Source: Acidimicrobiales bacterium (GTDB lineage: Bacteria > Actinomycetota > Acidimicrobiia > Acidimicrobiales > Aldehydirespiratoraceae). From it: a stretch of 64,000 nt of DNA. This document shows positions 7,610 through 16,998 of this stretch, piece by piece. Under the pieces are notes generated by a model, which saw only the letters and a program-made list of their open reading frames with translations, made no database searches and was not told the origin of the DNA. The position numbers were made by a program, and so were the translations under genes. The stretch spans positions 1 to 64,000 of the forward strand of contig JAQWLJ010000011.1 in the NCBI GenBank assembly GCA_029247365.1, written 5' to 3'. How positions within the stretch are numbered: the first letter of the stretch is position 1; each line of letters starts with the position of its first letter.

Positions 7610-8979
7610 GGTGCAGCTCTTCCAGTAGGCATTGGCGTCGAGAGCGGTTCCTCTACACCTTCCCAGATGGTGGGGATCGCTGGCGAGTGAGTCGGCCAGG
7701 GGGTTCGGTCGGCGTCCTGGAGCCGGCTGCGGCGCTCGGCACACCGCTGGCGAGCCTCCTCGGGGTTCGTGAGATCGGCAACGATTTCGCCGTCGCGCAC
7801 GAGCGGCACCTGTGGGTTCATCGTGTCGTCTTGCAGTTCGACTGGCAGCACCGAGAGAACCTCACCGGTAAAACGACCGTCGGCATCAACGATGCGGTGC
7901 ACGTCCTTGCGGCCGCCAAGCGTCCGCTTCCCGGGCGACAACTTGCCAACTGCGCGCAGCTCGGCGTCCGGAGCGTCGGAGTCTGCGATCGACACGAGCT
8001 TGTAGACCATCTGCGCCGTCGGGTGGCCGGATCCAGTAACGAGGCTGGTGCCGACGAGGTAGGCGTCAATCGGTGCGCCCGCCGCTTCGAGTTGGGCAAC
8101 CTTGAACTCGTCGAGATCGCTCGACACCACGATGCGGCAGTTGGTGGCACCGAGACTGTCGAGCAGGTTGCGGGCGGCCCGGCTGTCTTCCTCGAGTTGG
8201 CCACTGTCGATACGGACGGCACCAATGTCGGGGCCGACGACATTTACCGCCCGTCGGATGCCCTCCATCACGTCGAAGGTGTCGACCAGATAGGTCGAAG
8301 CGACACCGAGGGTTTCGCTCTGCGCCTCGAACGCCTCTTCTTCGGTCGCATGGGCGAGGACGAAGGCATGCGCAGTGGTACCACCGGTCGGGATGCCGTG
8401 GCGGCGGCCGGCTTCGAGGTTCGACGTCGTATTGAAGCCACCAACGAACCCCGCCCGCGCCGCGGCGACCGCCGACTGGGGATCGGTACGGCGGCTGCCA
8501 CCTTCGATGAGCAGACGACCACCGGCGGCATCGGCCATACGGGCCGCCGCACTGGCGACGGCACAGTCGTGGTTAAGGACCGACAGCATCACCGTCTCGA
8601 GCACAACGCACTCGGCGAACGTTCCCGTGACCGTCAGCACGGGCGAATAGGGGAAGAACAGCTCGCCCTCGGCGTAGCCGGCGATATCACCGCTGAACCG
8701 GTACGCGCGAAGCCAATCGGCCATCTCGCCTTCGGCCACCACCCCCGAATCGAGCAGATGCTCGACGGTCGCATCGTCGAACTGGAACCGGCTCACGGCG
8801 TCGAGGACACGGTCAATACCAGCGACGACACCGTACGCCCGGTTCGAGGGCAACCGGCGGGCAAACACCTCGAAGACGGCACGTCGATGAGCAACGCCCG
8901 ACTGCAAGGCCGACGCGACCATCGTGAGTTCGTAGTGATCAGTCAGCAATGCCGACGTGGGCCGTTCCACGCCTTTCAC
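7606..8979 (-). CDS. pncB: Nicotinate phosphoribosyltransferase
   Basis: Joins nicotinate to PRPP to make nicotinate mononucleotide, the step after PncA. The protein begins with the family signature ALLTDHYELTMVASAL and later shows RIDSGQLEEDSRAARNLLD and IDAYLVGTSLVTG, the PRPP/phosphate-binding part. I used the GTG at 8979, which gives about 457 residues; an ATG at 9063 would add 28 low-complexity residues and cannot be excluded. It is the first gene of a three-gene operon, divergent from the ABC exporter. Confidence 0.88.
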   Translation of the reverse strand: MKGVERPTSALLTDHYELTMVASALQSGVAHRRAVFEVFARRLPSNRAYGVVAGIDRVLDAVSRFQFDDATVEHLLDSGVVAEGEMADWLRAYRFSGDIAGYAEGELFFPYSPVLTVTGTFAECVVLETVMLSVLNHDCAVASAAARMADAAGGRLLIEGGSRRTDPQSAVAAARAGFVGGFNTTSNLEAGRRHGIPTGGTTAHAFVLAHATEEEAFEAQSETLGVASTYLVDTFDVMEGIRRAVNVVGPDIGAVRIDSGQLEEDSRAARNLLDSLGATNCRIVVSSDLDEFKVAQLEAAGAPIDAYLVGTSLVTGSGHPTAQMVYKLVSIADSDAPDAELRAVGKLSPGKRTLGGRKDVHRIVDADGRFTGEVLSVLPVELQDDTMNPQVPLVRDGEIVADLTNPEEARQRCAERRSRLQDADRTPWPTHSPAIPTIWEGVEEPLSTPMPTGRAAP

Positions 8980-9087
8980 GCTAGCGGCCGGGGGCGCGCT
9001 GGCCGTTGTCGTGATGCCAGAGGTCCGTGCGACACCGGGCACGTCCCCTGCCGGAATACTCATCGCACCGATACGTTGATCCGGACC

Positions 9088-10950
9088 ATGACAAGCCCGT
9101 TCCAGATCATGCACTCAATGACCTCGGACCGTTCAGCGCTCGATGGCAAGGCCATCACCAAACAGACCCGGGCTCGCGTCTTCGCCTTCGCCAAGCCCTA
9201 CAAGCGATCGATCCTCGGGTTCCTCGGCACGATCATTGTCTCGACGTTCCTCGGCTTGCTGCCCCCGCTGCTGATCCGTGAGGTGTTCGACGACGCGATC
9301 GTCAACGGCGATGGCGGCTACATCAACATCCTCTTCCTCTTCCTGGTCGCCGCGGCGCTCGGGGAGGCTGTCCTGGGCCTGGTCGAGCGGTACCTGTCGA
9401 GCCGAATCGGCGAGGGTCTCATCTATGACCTGCGAGTCAGGCTCTTCGACCACGTGCAGCGGATGCCGATCGCGTTTTTCACCCGGACCCAGACCGGCAC
9501 ACTCATCAGCCGCCTCAACAACGACGTGATCGGTGCCCAGCGGGCGTTCACCGGCACGCTCGGCACGGTTGTCGGCAACGTCATCGCACTCACCGGCACG
9601 CTAATTGCAATGCTGCTACTCGAGTGGAAGCTCACCCTGCTCGCAATCGTGATCCTGCCATTCTTTGTGCTGCCCGCTCGTCGAGTCGGTGCTGGTCTTA
9701 GCGACATCACCCGCGAAGGCATGAACGTCAACGCCTCGATGAACAACACGATGACGGAGCGATTCAACGTTGCCGGCGCGCTGCTAGTGAAGTTGTTCGG
9801 TCGGCATAAGGCGGAAGCCGACGACTTCAGCGACCGCGCTGGCCGGGTGCGAGACATCGGTGTTCGCTCAGCGATGTACTCGCGAGTCTTTCTCGCCGCG
9901 CTCACGCTCGTCGGCGCCATCGGCACCGCCCTTGTCTACTGGTGGGGTGGTCACCAGGTGATCGATGGCGACATCACCCCCGGAACCCTTGTCGCGCTCG
10001 GTCTGTACACCGTGAGGATCTACATGCCCCTGACGTCGCTCTCGAACGCCCGGGTCGACGTCATGCAGGCGTTCGTTTCGTTCGAGCGGGTGTTCGAGGT
10101 ACTCGACACCCCCAACGTCATCCAAGACGCCGACGACGCCGTTGATCTCCCCAGCCCCGCCAGAGGCGAGATCCGGTTCAAGAACGTCACCTTCCGCTAC
10201 CCCAACCCCGCCGAGGGAACCCCTGAGTCGCTCGGCGGCCGAGAGCAGACCGGCTCGCTCGACGATGTATTGCGCGGGGTCGACGTCGACGTCACACCCG
10301 GCCAGATGGTCGCCATCGTCGGTCCATCCGGCAGCGGGAAGACCACAATGACGTCGCTCGTCCCTCGGCTCTACGACATTACGAGCGGCGCGATCACCAT
10401 TGACGGCCACGACATCGATTCGGTGACCCAGGACTCGCTGCGCAAGACAATTGGCGTCGTCAGCCAAGACCCACACCTGTTCCACGACACGGTTGGCTCG
10501 AACCTCCGCTACGCCCGGCCGGGCGCCACCGACGCTGAACTCGTCGAGGCCTGCCGGGCTGCACGGATTCACGATGTGATCGCCGACCTCCCCGACGGCT
10601 ACGACACCGTCGTCGGTGAACGGGGTTACCGTCTTTCGGGTGGCGAAAAGCAGCGCCTGGCCATTGCTCGCATGCTGCTGAAGGATCCCGCCATCGTGAT
10701 CCTCGACGAAGCGACCAGCCATCTCGACACTGAGAACGAGGCCTACGTCCAAGAGGCACTGGCTGGCGCGCTCGAGGGTCGCACCTCGCTCGTGATCGCA
10801 CATCGTCTGTCGACCATCACTGATGCCGACCAGATCCTTGTGCTCGACGACGGCCGGATCGTCGAGCGCGGCACCCACGAGCAGTTGCGCCGCTCGGGCG
10901 GGCTCTACGAAGAGCTGTACGAAACACTCGTGCGCGCCGAGGTCGAGTAG
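9088..10950 (+). CDS. ABC exporter, fused permease-ATPase half-transporter
   Basis: 620 residues: six membrane helices in about residues 35-330 followed by a nucleotide-binding domain. Walker A is GPSGSGKTT (412-420), the signature LSGGEKQ starts at 516, Walker B is IVILDEATSHLD (about 535-547), and the H-loop is VIAHRLST. This is the MsbA/multidrug-lipid exporter architecture, and it should work as a homodimer because no partner is adjacent. The substrate is unknown. A reading frame continues far upstream but is antisense to pncB; the ATG at 9088 is the natural start. Confidence 0.9.
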   Translation: MTSPFQIMHSMTSDRSALDGKAITKQTRARVFAFAKPYKRSILGFLGTIIVSTFLGLLPPLLIREVFDDAIVNGDGGYINILFLFLVAAALGEAVLGLVERYLSSRIGEGLIYDLRVRLFDHVQRMPIAFFTRTQTGTLISRLNNDVIGAQRAFTGTLGTVVGNVIALTGTLIAMLLLEWKLTLLAIVILPFFVLPARRVGAGLSDITREGMNVNASMNNTMTERFNVAGALLVKLFGRHKAEADDFSDRAGRVRDIGVRSAMYSRVFLAALTLVGAIGTALVYWWGGHQVIDGDITPGTLVALGLYTVRIYMPLTSLSNARVDVMQAFVSFERVFEVLDTPNVIQDADDAVDLPSPARGEIRFKNVTFRYPNPAEGTPESLGGREQTGSLDDVLRGVDVDVTPGQMVAIVGPSGSGKTTMTSLVPRLYDITSGAITIDGHDIDSVTQDSLRKTIGVVSQDPHLFHDTVGSNLRYARPGATDAELVEACRAARIHDVIADLPDGYDTVVGERGYRLSGGEKQRLAIARMLLKDPAIVILDEATSHLDTENEAYVQEALAGALEGRTSLVIAHRLSTITDADQILVLDDGRIVERGTHEQLRRSGGLYEELYETLVRAEVE

Positions 10951-11089
10951 CGCAACAACTCGGTGAGCATCGCGTCGAGGCGCTGATGTCCCCAGAGCAG
11001 ACGCTCAAAGCGACGGAATGCCGCCCCGTGACCAGCCGTCATGTACCTGGGCCATGAGCATGTGCCTCGAGCCGGGTGCGAACGTCTGA

Positions 11090-12280
11090 TCAATGGGTTG
11101 GACGTCGCAGCCCGCCAGCGCCGACGAGAAACCGGCTGCGCATCAGCGCCAGCGCAGCGAACGCAGAAACGGCAACCACGACGTACATGCTGTCGTAGCC
11201 GAACGCGTCGGCGACGAACCCAAGGGCGAGCGCTCCAAGCGCATTGGCAACATCACCAAAGGTCGTGACCGTCGCAACGGCCCGTGATCGTTCTGCATCA
11301 GAAGCGGAGTCGACTGCGATCAGGATCATCAGCGGCACATTCCAGGCGAGGCCGATCGCAAGTACGACGGCGGCGGCGTAGAGCCATGCCGTTGATGACG
11401 CCGTGGCCAGCAGAAGCGCGCCGATGATCACCGTGCCGTGTGCAAACGTCGCCAGCTGCCGACGGGGGAAACGGGTGAAGACGCGACCACTCACCGATCG
11501 CATCGCCATCACGACCATCGAATAGGTGAGCAACAGCCAACGGGCGTCTTCGATGCCGAACTCCTCGCCGTAGTCGGCGATGAAGGCGTTGAAGCCAAGG
11601 AAGCCCACGAAGACCAGCATGTTGACGATGCCAATACGGGCCGCAACGGGATGGAACAGGTCGCTCATCTTCGCTGCGGGGACGGCATCGTCAGGGCGGG
11701 TCTCAGGCAAAAAGAAGGCAACGACTGCGGTGGAACCACAAAACACGGCGGCGAGCGCGAACGCCCAGCTGAAGCCGTGGGCCTGCATGATGATCTCGCC
11801 AAAGACCTGGCCAACTGCGAAGCCGACGAGCACGACCGTCGAAAACAGGCCAAACACCTGGTCGCGGTGCTCGACGGGCGGCAGTTCGGTAGCGACGGTG
11901 GCCTGCGAGAGGTACATCACCGAACTGGCAGCACCGGAGAACACCCGCACCACAAGCAACAGCCACAGCTCACCGGTCTCGGCAGCCGGCGTATGCAGCA
12001 GCTGGGTGACGACGAGCGCGAGCGCTCCCCCGATCATCACCGGGCGGCGGCCGACTCGGTCGAGCATGTAGCCGCCGAACGGGCGGACGACGAGCATGCC
12101 AATCGCCCAGACCCCAAAAGCGAGCCCGATCTCGGCCGAGCCACCGCCCAGCTCGCGCTCGACCAGCCGCGGCAGGACCGGGAAGGCCACCCCGGCAACA
12201 CCGAAGTACAGCATCGTGGCCCCGAACACCGCCAGGATGCGCGGCGTGTAGACGCGTTCGGTGGCGGCGGGGGCAGTCAC
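11090..12280 (-). CDS. MFS transporter
   Basis: 396 residues with about 12 membrane helices. The classic MFS loop motif appears as GGYMLDRVGRRPVMIGG after helix 2, with a related RFPRR-type loop after helix 8. It resembles drug or small-molecule exporters, but the substrate is unknown. The GTG at 12280 is preferred to a TTG at 12289 because a TAGCTT box lies seven bases before it. The 139 bp beyond its stop, towards the ABC gene, holds no convincing gene. Confidence 0.85.
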   Translation of the reverse strand: MTAPAATERVYTPRILAVFGATMLYFGVAGVAFPVLPRLVERELGGGSAEIGLAFGVWAIGMLVVRPFGGYMLDRVGRRPVMIGGALALVVTQLLHTPAAETGELWLLLVVRVFSGAASSVMYLSQATVATELPPVEHRDQVFGLFSTVVLVGFAVGQVFGEIIMQAHGFSWAFALAAVFCGSTAVVAFFLPETRPDDAVPAAKMSDLFHPVAARIGIVNMLVFVGFLGFNAFIADYGEEFGIEDARWLLLTYSMVVMAMRSVSGRVFTRFPRRQLATFAHGTVIIGALLLATASSTAWLYAAAVVLAIGLAWNVPLMILIAVDSASDAERSRAVATVTTFGDVANALGALALGFVADAFGYDSMYVVVAVSAFAALALMRSRFLVGAGGLRRPTH

Positions 12281-12287
12281 CGAGCGC

Positions 12288-12293
12288 AAGCTA
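12288..12293 (-). promoter_or_regulatory. -10 box (TAGCTT) of the MFS gene, leaderless type
   Basis: TAGCTT on the minus strand lies seven bases before the GTG at 12280 and decides the start between two candidates. Confidence 0.45.
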
Positions 12294-12341
12294 CTGCTCG
12301 CCTGCTACCGGACCCGCATTCCAGCCGAGTAGACATCCTCC

Positions 12342-13001
12342 GTGTCTTACGCCGGAACTTCACCCAGCGCGCTGCCGACGACATGGCAATTCCGTATCTC
12401 TGGAAAAGTCTTCCGTTTCGTGAGTCGGCTCCTGAGCCGACCCAGCAGTGAACGACTCCCCGAGCTCGGCGACGACCCGATCATCTTCGCTGCCAACCAC
12501 GCAAGCATGTCTGACGTCTTCTTCGCGATTGCGACCCTTTCGGACTGGAAGTACCCGGCGCGTTGTCTGGTTCGGTACTCCTACTTCGCGAACCCGTTGA
12601 TGGGCGCGTTCCTCCGCAATGTCGGCTGTGTCCCGGCCGGTGGCGGCGGAACCGACGCCGTCGCCGAGGGTGTGAAGATCCTCGAGACGGGCTTTCCGAT
12701 CGCAGTTATGGTCGAGGGCCGGATCGTGCCGCCCGACGAACGGGCCGACGACGGCATGGGTGAGTTCCGCGACGGCTTCATCACTATCGCAAGGACAGCC
12801 GATGCCCGCATCCTTCCGATCGTGATCACCAACGCCGACCGCGTATGGGGCAGTCGGGCAGCGCTGCCAAAGCTTCGACTACGCAACCGGCCCGAGGTCA
12901 ACATCCGGGTGGGGACGCCGTACTCCGTTGACGGACTGGCCGACAGTGAAGCGATCGCCGAGGCTCGGAGCCAGATGGCAACGATGCTCGCCCACCCGTA
13001 A
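12342..13001 (+). CDS. PlsC-like 1-acyl-glycerol-3-phosphate acyltransferase
   Basis: A 219-residue acyltransferase that transfers an acyl chain to a lysophospholipid or similar alcohol at the membrane. The catalytic NHxxxxD motif is NHASMSD (about 52-58), and the substrate-binding EGRI segment is at about 124-127. A weak -10-like TAGACA lies six bases before the GTG. It is followed 11 bp later by the sulfatase, so the two are probably co-transcribed. The exact acceptor is not known. Confidence 0.8.
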   Translation: MSYAGTSPSALPTTWQFRISGKVFRFVSRLLSRPSSERLPELGDDPIIFAANHASMSDVFFAIATLSDWKYPARCLVRYSYFANPLMGAFLRNVGCVPAGGGGTDAVAEGVKILETGFPIAVMVEGRIVPPDERADDGMGEFRDGFITIARTADARILPIVITNADRVWGSRAALPKLRLRNRPEVNIRVGTPYSVDGLADSEAIAEARSQMATMLAHP

Positions 13002-13012
13002 CGTCGACGGCC

Positions 13013-14524
13013 ATGAACGGGGGAAGGAAGCCCAACCAGCTGCTCATCGTCTCCGATGAGGAGCGCCGTAACGACTGGCTGCGGGGAAAGGTCGACCTAC
13101 CTGCCCACCAGCGGCTGATGGACGACGGCCTCACGTTCAACCGCTACTACACGCACGCCTCTCCGTGTTCGCCAAGCCGGGCGTCGCTGTACACCGGGAG
13201 CTATCTCGCTGAGCATGGTGTGGTGAACAATGTGTCGTTCCCGGGGCACACCGCGCTCGATCCGACCATCCCCACCATTGGGTCGCTGCTCAACCAACAG
13301 GGCTACTACTCGGCCTACCTCGGGAAGTTCCACCTCACCCATGATGCGATCCCCGACATGGAGGCGTTTGGGTACCGAGACTTCAAGGGCAACGACATGC
13401 ATTACACGGGGTCGGCGTGGAGTGGGCGCCACTTCGACCCGATCATCGCTGGTGACGCAATCGAGTGGCTGCGCGAACACGGCACTCGCGTCGAGCCATG
13501 GCATCTCACGGTTGCCCTCGTGAACCCACACGACATCATGTGGTTTCCAATCGACCACCCGACGTTTCAGAACGCGCACCCGAACATGAAGAAGGTGTTC
13601 GACTTCATGCAGGAGCTGCGCCTGAAAGGGGTGCCGGTCGAAGCGATGCCGGAGGACTACGACGAGTTGTTCGACACGCTCCCCGAGAACTTCCACGACG
13701 ACCTCCACACCAAGCCAGAGATCCAGCGGGCATGGCGCCAGGTGCGCAACACCGAGCACTTCGTCGGGCACATTGACCGCAACGACGAGCGGGCGTGGCT
13801 GCGCCAGCTCGATTACTACGCCGCGCTGCACCGAGAGCTCGACCACAATCTGCAGGGGATCCTCGATGTTCTCGACGAACTCGATATCTACAACGACACC
13901 GTCATCGCGTACACGTCTGACCACGGTGACGCCTGCGGGAGTCACGGCCTCCGGGCGAAATTGCCGTGTGTGTACGAGGAGGTCATGGGTGTGCCGCTCA
14001 TCATGAAAGTGCCGGGGATGACAACGGCGGGCACCGAGTCCGACGCGCTCGCCACCCACGTCGACCTTGCGACAACATTGTGCGCGCTTGGCGGGGTTGA
14101 TGTCGATGCCTCACCGACGCTGTCGGGCGTCGACCTCTCGCCTGCCTTGTGCGACCCCTCGGCCTCACCGCGCGACTACGTGTTCTTCTCGCAAGATTCG
14201 GCCCAGTCGGGCCTGATCGCCAACACCCGTTACGCCGTCCGCGGTTTCTTCGATGGCGAGACCAAATACGCCCGCTACTACGGCATTGGCGGCGGCATCG
14301 AACGAGACGGCACGGTGGACGAGCGACCGAAGCTCTTCGGCGAAGACGCCGCCTTCGAAGACCACGACCACGAGTGGTACGAACCGAGCGACGATCCGCA
14401 CGAGCTCATCAATCTCGCCAATGATGTCGGTCGCCGGTCCAAGTTGCGTGAACATTTCAGCCGGCTGCTTGAGATCGAACGTCTCGAGCTCGGCGACAGG
14501 GCAGGCCACGGAGCGCGCTCGTGA
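13013..14524 (+). CDS. Type I sulfatase
   Basis: A 503-residue alkaline-phosphatase-superfamily sulfatase. The formylglycine signature is C52-S-P-S-R56 in CSPSRASLYTG; C52 would be oxidised by a formylglycine-generating enzyme encoded elsewhere. The second metal-binding block is YTSDHGDACGSHGL (about 305-318). The usual N-terminal DDQR metal motif is replaced by SDEERRND (14-21), so one metal ligand is changed or shifted. No signal peptide is visible, which suggests a cytoplasmic enzyme acting on an imported sulfate ester. An alpha/beta hydrolase follows. Confidence 0.88.
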   Translation: MNGGRKPNQLLIVSDEERRNDWLRGKVDLPAHQRLMDDGLTFNRYYTHASPCSPSRASLYTGSYLAEHGVVNNVSFPGHTALDPTIPTIGSLLNQQGYYSAYLGKFHLTHDAIPDMEAFGYRDFKGNDMHYTGSAWSGRHFDPIIAGDAIEWLREHGTRVEPWHLTVALVNPHDIMWFPIDHPTFQNAHPNMKKVFDFMQELRLKGVPVEAMPEDYDELFDTLPENFHDDLHTKPEIQRAWRQVRNTEHFVGHIDRNDERAWLRQLDYYAALHRELDHNLQGILDVLDELDIYNDTVIAYTSDHGDACGSHGLRAKLPCVYEEVMGVPLIMKVPGMTTAGTESDALATHVDLATTLCALGGVDVDASPTLSGVDLSPALCDPSASPRDYVFFSQDSAQSGLIANTRYAVRGFFDGETKYARYYGIGGGIERDGTVDERPKLFGEDAAFEDHDHEWYEPSDDPHELINLANDVGRRSKLREHFSRLLEIERLELGDRAGHGARS

Positions 14525-14552
14525 ACGCGAAGCGGAGAATCAGGAGCCAACA

Positions 14553-15260
14553 GTGAGCATTTGGTCGACAGAAGCGCCCGTCCCGATCGTCTTCCTGCAT
14601 GGTTGGGCGACCTCCACCCAGATGACGTGGGTCGAACCCGGCTGGTTCGAGCTCGTGAAGGAGGGTGGTTCCCGGCCCCTCGGATACGACCTGTTGGGGC
14701 ACGGCGAGGCCGACAAGCCTGACGACGTCGAGGCCTACAAGGACCTTGTCACCCCGCTGGTCGATCAACTGCCGTTCGGCGTCGATGAAGGGCGCCAGAT
14801 CGACATCGTCGGCTACTCGCTCGGCGCTCGCACTGCGCTCGACCTGACGCTACGGCACCCGCAACTCGTCCGGCGCCTCGTTTTGAGCGGTGTGGGTCGC
14901 AACCTGGTCGAGGGCTCGGCGCTCGGCGAAGGGTCCGATCGCGCTGGAGCCGACTATCGCTTCGAAGGGCTCCTCCGCACAGCTGGCGAAGAAGCCGCTG
15001 CCATCTTGCAGAAAGTTGGCGAAGCTCAGTCCGCTCGCGACGACCGCTACTTCACCGCCGAGCAACTGGCCACCGTGACCCAGCCGGTGTTGATGGTGAT
15101 CGGCACCGAGGACTTCGCTGGTCCACCCGAGCCGCTGGCGGATCTCCTGCCGAACGTCGAGGTAACGATCCTGCCGGGGGTTGACCACTTCTCGCTACCG
15201 AAGCAGTTCGGGTTCATCGACGCTGCACTCGAGTTCCTCGATTGCGTACCTCGCTGGTAG
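14553..15260 (+). CDS. Alpha/beta hydrolase
   Basis: 235 residues. The nucleophile elbow is GYSLGAR with S89; an acid in VIGTEDFAG and a histidine in GVDHFSLP complete the expected triad. The oxyanion-hole motif is FLHGWA (14-19). The GTG at 14553 has a strong AGGAG six bases upstream, which settles the start. It follows the sulfatase by 28 bp, so the pair may hydrolyse a sulfated ester in sequence. The substrate is not known. Confidence 0.82.
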   Translation: MSIWSTEAPVPIVFLHGWATSTQMTWVEPGWFELVKEGGSRPLGYDLLGHGEADKPDDVEAYKDLVTPLVDQLPFGVDEGRQIDIVGYSLGARTALDLTLRHPQLVRRLVLSGVGRNLVEGSALGEGSDRAGADYRFEGLLRTAGEEAAAILQKVGEAQSARDDRYFTAEQLATVTQPVLMVIGTEDFAGPPEPLADLLPNVEVTILPGVDHFSLPKQFGFIDAALEFLDCVPRW

Positions 15261-15274
15261 CGCGGCGACCCGGC

Positions 15275-16303
15275 TCAGACGAACATGACCTCACAGCCCG
15301 TACCGGCAAGGACGGCGTCAACGCGCTCACGATCTGCGTCGCTCAGTGCTGCATAGTCGGCTCGCAACCACTCGAGGCACTTGCTCTGGTACTTGAACGG
15401 GCCCTGTCGGTAGTTCTGGCCGTCGATGTTGCAGACGACCTCGTCGACACCGCTCATGAACGCTTCGGCGTTGGCGACCATGAAGGGCGCATAGGAGCGC
15501 CCCGCCTCAGAGAGCATGCGCTTCGTGCCCTCGGGCAGGTCGTCGAGCGAGACCCACCCCTCGTCGCCGTCGATAGGTAGCCAGCTGCTGTCGTCGAGAC
15601 GATCAACCCACGTGATGACCTTGGGTGCTCGCTTCGCAGCGATAGCCGTCGGCGTCGGGTCCCACTTCACGAGCTGTGTCAGCTGACCGAAGATCCCAAA
15701 GTCACCACGACCCGGTCGATCACCGAGCAAGAAGTCATGGGTCGAGAACAGCGCGGTGAGCGCGTCGAGGACACGTTCGTAAGAAACCTCGATGATTGGC
15801 GCGTTGAGATCGGTCGAACCGACGAGTTCGCGCCGGCGGATCTGGCGCTGGGTGATGAAGTCGTACGCCTGCTGTGCTGCGTCGCTATCCATTTTGAGGC
15901 TTCGCGACGTGGGGAGCAGCTGGCCGGCCTTGTCGATGTCATCCTCGTACGCCCAGCGGTAGTGGTACATCGCCTTGGTGAGCCACTCGTCACCGAAGTC
16001 CTCCAGGAGGGCGTCGATGAATGCCAGCGCCGGGTCCGTCGGCACGATGCTGCGATCCTCGTACTCGCCTTCAAGGCGCATGATCTGAGGCGACGAATCG
16101 ACCGTCACGTCACCGTGCGAGCCGTCGGCGTTCGGGTAGACGATCACCGGGATGATCGGAACGGGGGCCTTTGGGAGGTCATCCCACTTCGAATCGCGCA
16201 ACACCCACCGGAAGGGGATGTGTCGGTAGCGGAGGACGCTGCGCATTTTCAGGGTGTACGGGGATCCGTAAGCCCCAGCGAGAACGAGGGGGTGATCGGT
16301 CAT
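15275..16303 (-). CDS. Large glutathione-S-transferase-like protein A
   Basis: 342 residues. An N-terminal thioredoxin-fold segment with GSPYTLKMRSVLRYRHIPF (13-31) is followed by an alpha-helical domain containing GDRPGRGDFGIFGQLTQL. At about 340 residues it is longer than classical GSTs (about 210). It closely resembles the protein encoded at 16995-18029, with the same FMVANAEAF/FMIANHEAI and C-terminal CLEWLRADY/CLDWIRAEY blocks. It is the last gene of a three-gene minus-strand operon; GGAAGAAG overlapping the previous stop provides the ribosome-binding site. Confidence 0.78.
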   Translation of the reverse strand: MTDHPLVLAGAYGSPYTLKMRSVLRYRHIPFRWVLRDSKWDDLPKAPVPIIPVIVYPNADGSHGDVTVDSSPQIMRLEGEYEDRSIVPTDPALAFIDALLEDFGDEWLTKAMYHYRWAYEDDIDKAGQLLPTSRSLKMDSDAAQQAYDFITQRQIRRRELVGSTDLNAPIIEVSYERVLDALTALFSTHDFLLGDRPGRGDFGIFGQLTQLVKWDPTPTAIAAKRAPKVITWVDRLDDSSWLPIDGDEGWVSLDDLPEGTKRMLSEAGRSYAPFMVANAEAFMSGVDEVVCNIDGQNYRQGPFKYQSKCLEWLRADYAALSDADRERVDAVLAGTGCEVMFV

Positions 16304-16317
16304 GCGTCTGCTTCTTC

Positions 16318-16998
16318 CTACTTGCGTCGTTGCATCCGGCGGAACGCCTCGAAACGTCCGACGAACTCATCCTCTTGTTCCTGGGTCCATTCGACCGCAT
16401 CCCAGCCCAAAAGCTCGCGGCAGCGCTCCCCGTGCGCGGCCCAAGAGGAAGGAATGGGTGCGGTGAGACCGAGGCGCTGCAGGCCGGCAAGTCGAACGTG
16501 GATCGGCATCGCCACCGCTTCGGCGAGCGAGGCCTCGGTGCCGGCCAGCCACGCCGTCTCGTTGGCCCAACCACCCATGATGTCGAGTGCTGCGACGAGC
16601 TTCTGCCCAGCCCGTTCGATTCGATCGCGCTCGACGCCGTAATACACACCGACCATCGGCCGGAACGCGTTCTGATCGATCCACGCAACCCGCTCGCGCA
16701 CCAGCTCGCGGGCCGGGAGGTCCAACGGGAGCAAACTTGGTGCGTCGATTCGTTCCTCCAGCCACTCGAGCACCGGGATCGATTCGGCCAGATATTCGTG
16801 GCCCACCCGCACCATCGGGACCTCGAGCTTTGGGCTGTGATCGATGAACTCCTGCGGGATGACAAAGTCGTTGGGGCGAGCGGCCGAAGGGGGAACTGAC
16901 ACGAGTTCGTGCCCAATCCCTCGCTGGTGAAGCGCCCATTCAACCCGCGTGGAGAACGGGCAGATCCAGTGACCGAACAACGCAACGTCGGCACTCAT
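16318..16998 (-). CDS. Glutathione S-transferase-like protein, short
   Basis: 226 residues, the usual GST length. The N-terminus FGHWICPFSTRVEWALHQRG carries a CPFS redox/glutathione-site motif, followed by VPMVRVGHEYLAESIPVLEW, which matches the G-site P-V-L and E-S-x-x-I elements. Its ATG overlaps the stop of the upstream paralogue (ATGA). The context of three GST-like genes suggests one thiol-dependent pathway, perhaps ether or aromatic cleavage or detoxification; this is inference. Confidence 0.8.
   Translation of the reverse strand: MSADVALFGHWICPFSTRVEWALHQRGIGHELVSVPPSAARPNDFVIPQEFIDHSPKLEVPMVRVGHEYLAESIPVLEWLEERIDAPSLLPLDLPARELVRERVAWIDQNAFRPMVGVYYGVERDRIERAGQKLVAALDIMGGWANETAWLAGTEASLAEAVAMPIHVRLAGLQRLGLTAPIPSSWAAHGERCRELLGWDAVEWTQEQEDEFVGRFEAFRRMQRRK

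Noticed and set aside
7594-9087. A 498-codon upstream extension of the ABC exporter
   Set aside because: It is antisense to pncB and pncA and matches the codon-bias shadow expected opposite a high-GC gene.
10951-11089. Short protein-like frames between the ABC exporter and the MFS gene
   Set aside because: None has a start signal or more than about 30 coherent residues; I see no gene or RNA in this stretch.
11438-12451. A 337-codon plus-strand frame opposite the MFS gene
   Set aside because: Rich in His/Arg/Glu/Asp without domain signs; the minus strand has 12 clear membrane helices.
13097-14059. A 320-codon minus-strand frame opposite the sulfatase
   Set aside because: It is rich in Val/Arg/His, has no recognisable motif, and the sulfatase on the other strand has a clear active site.
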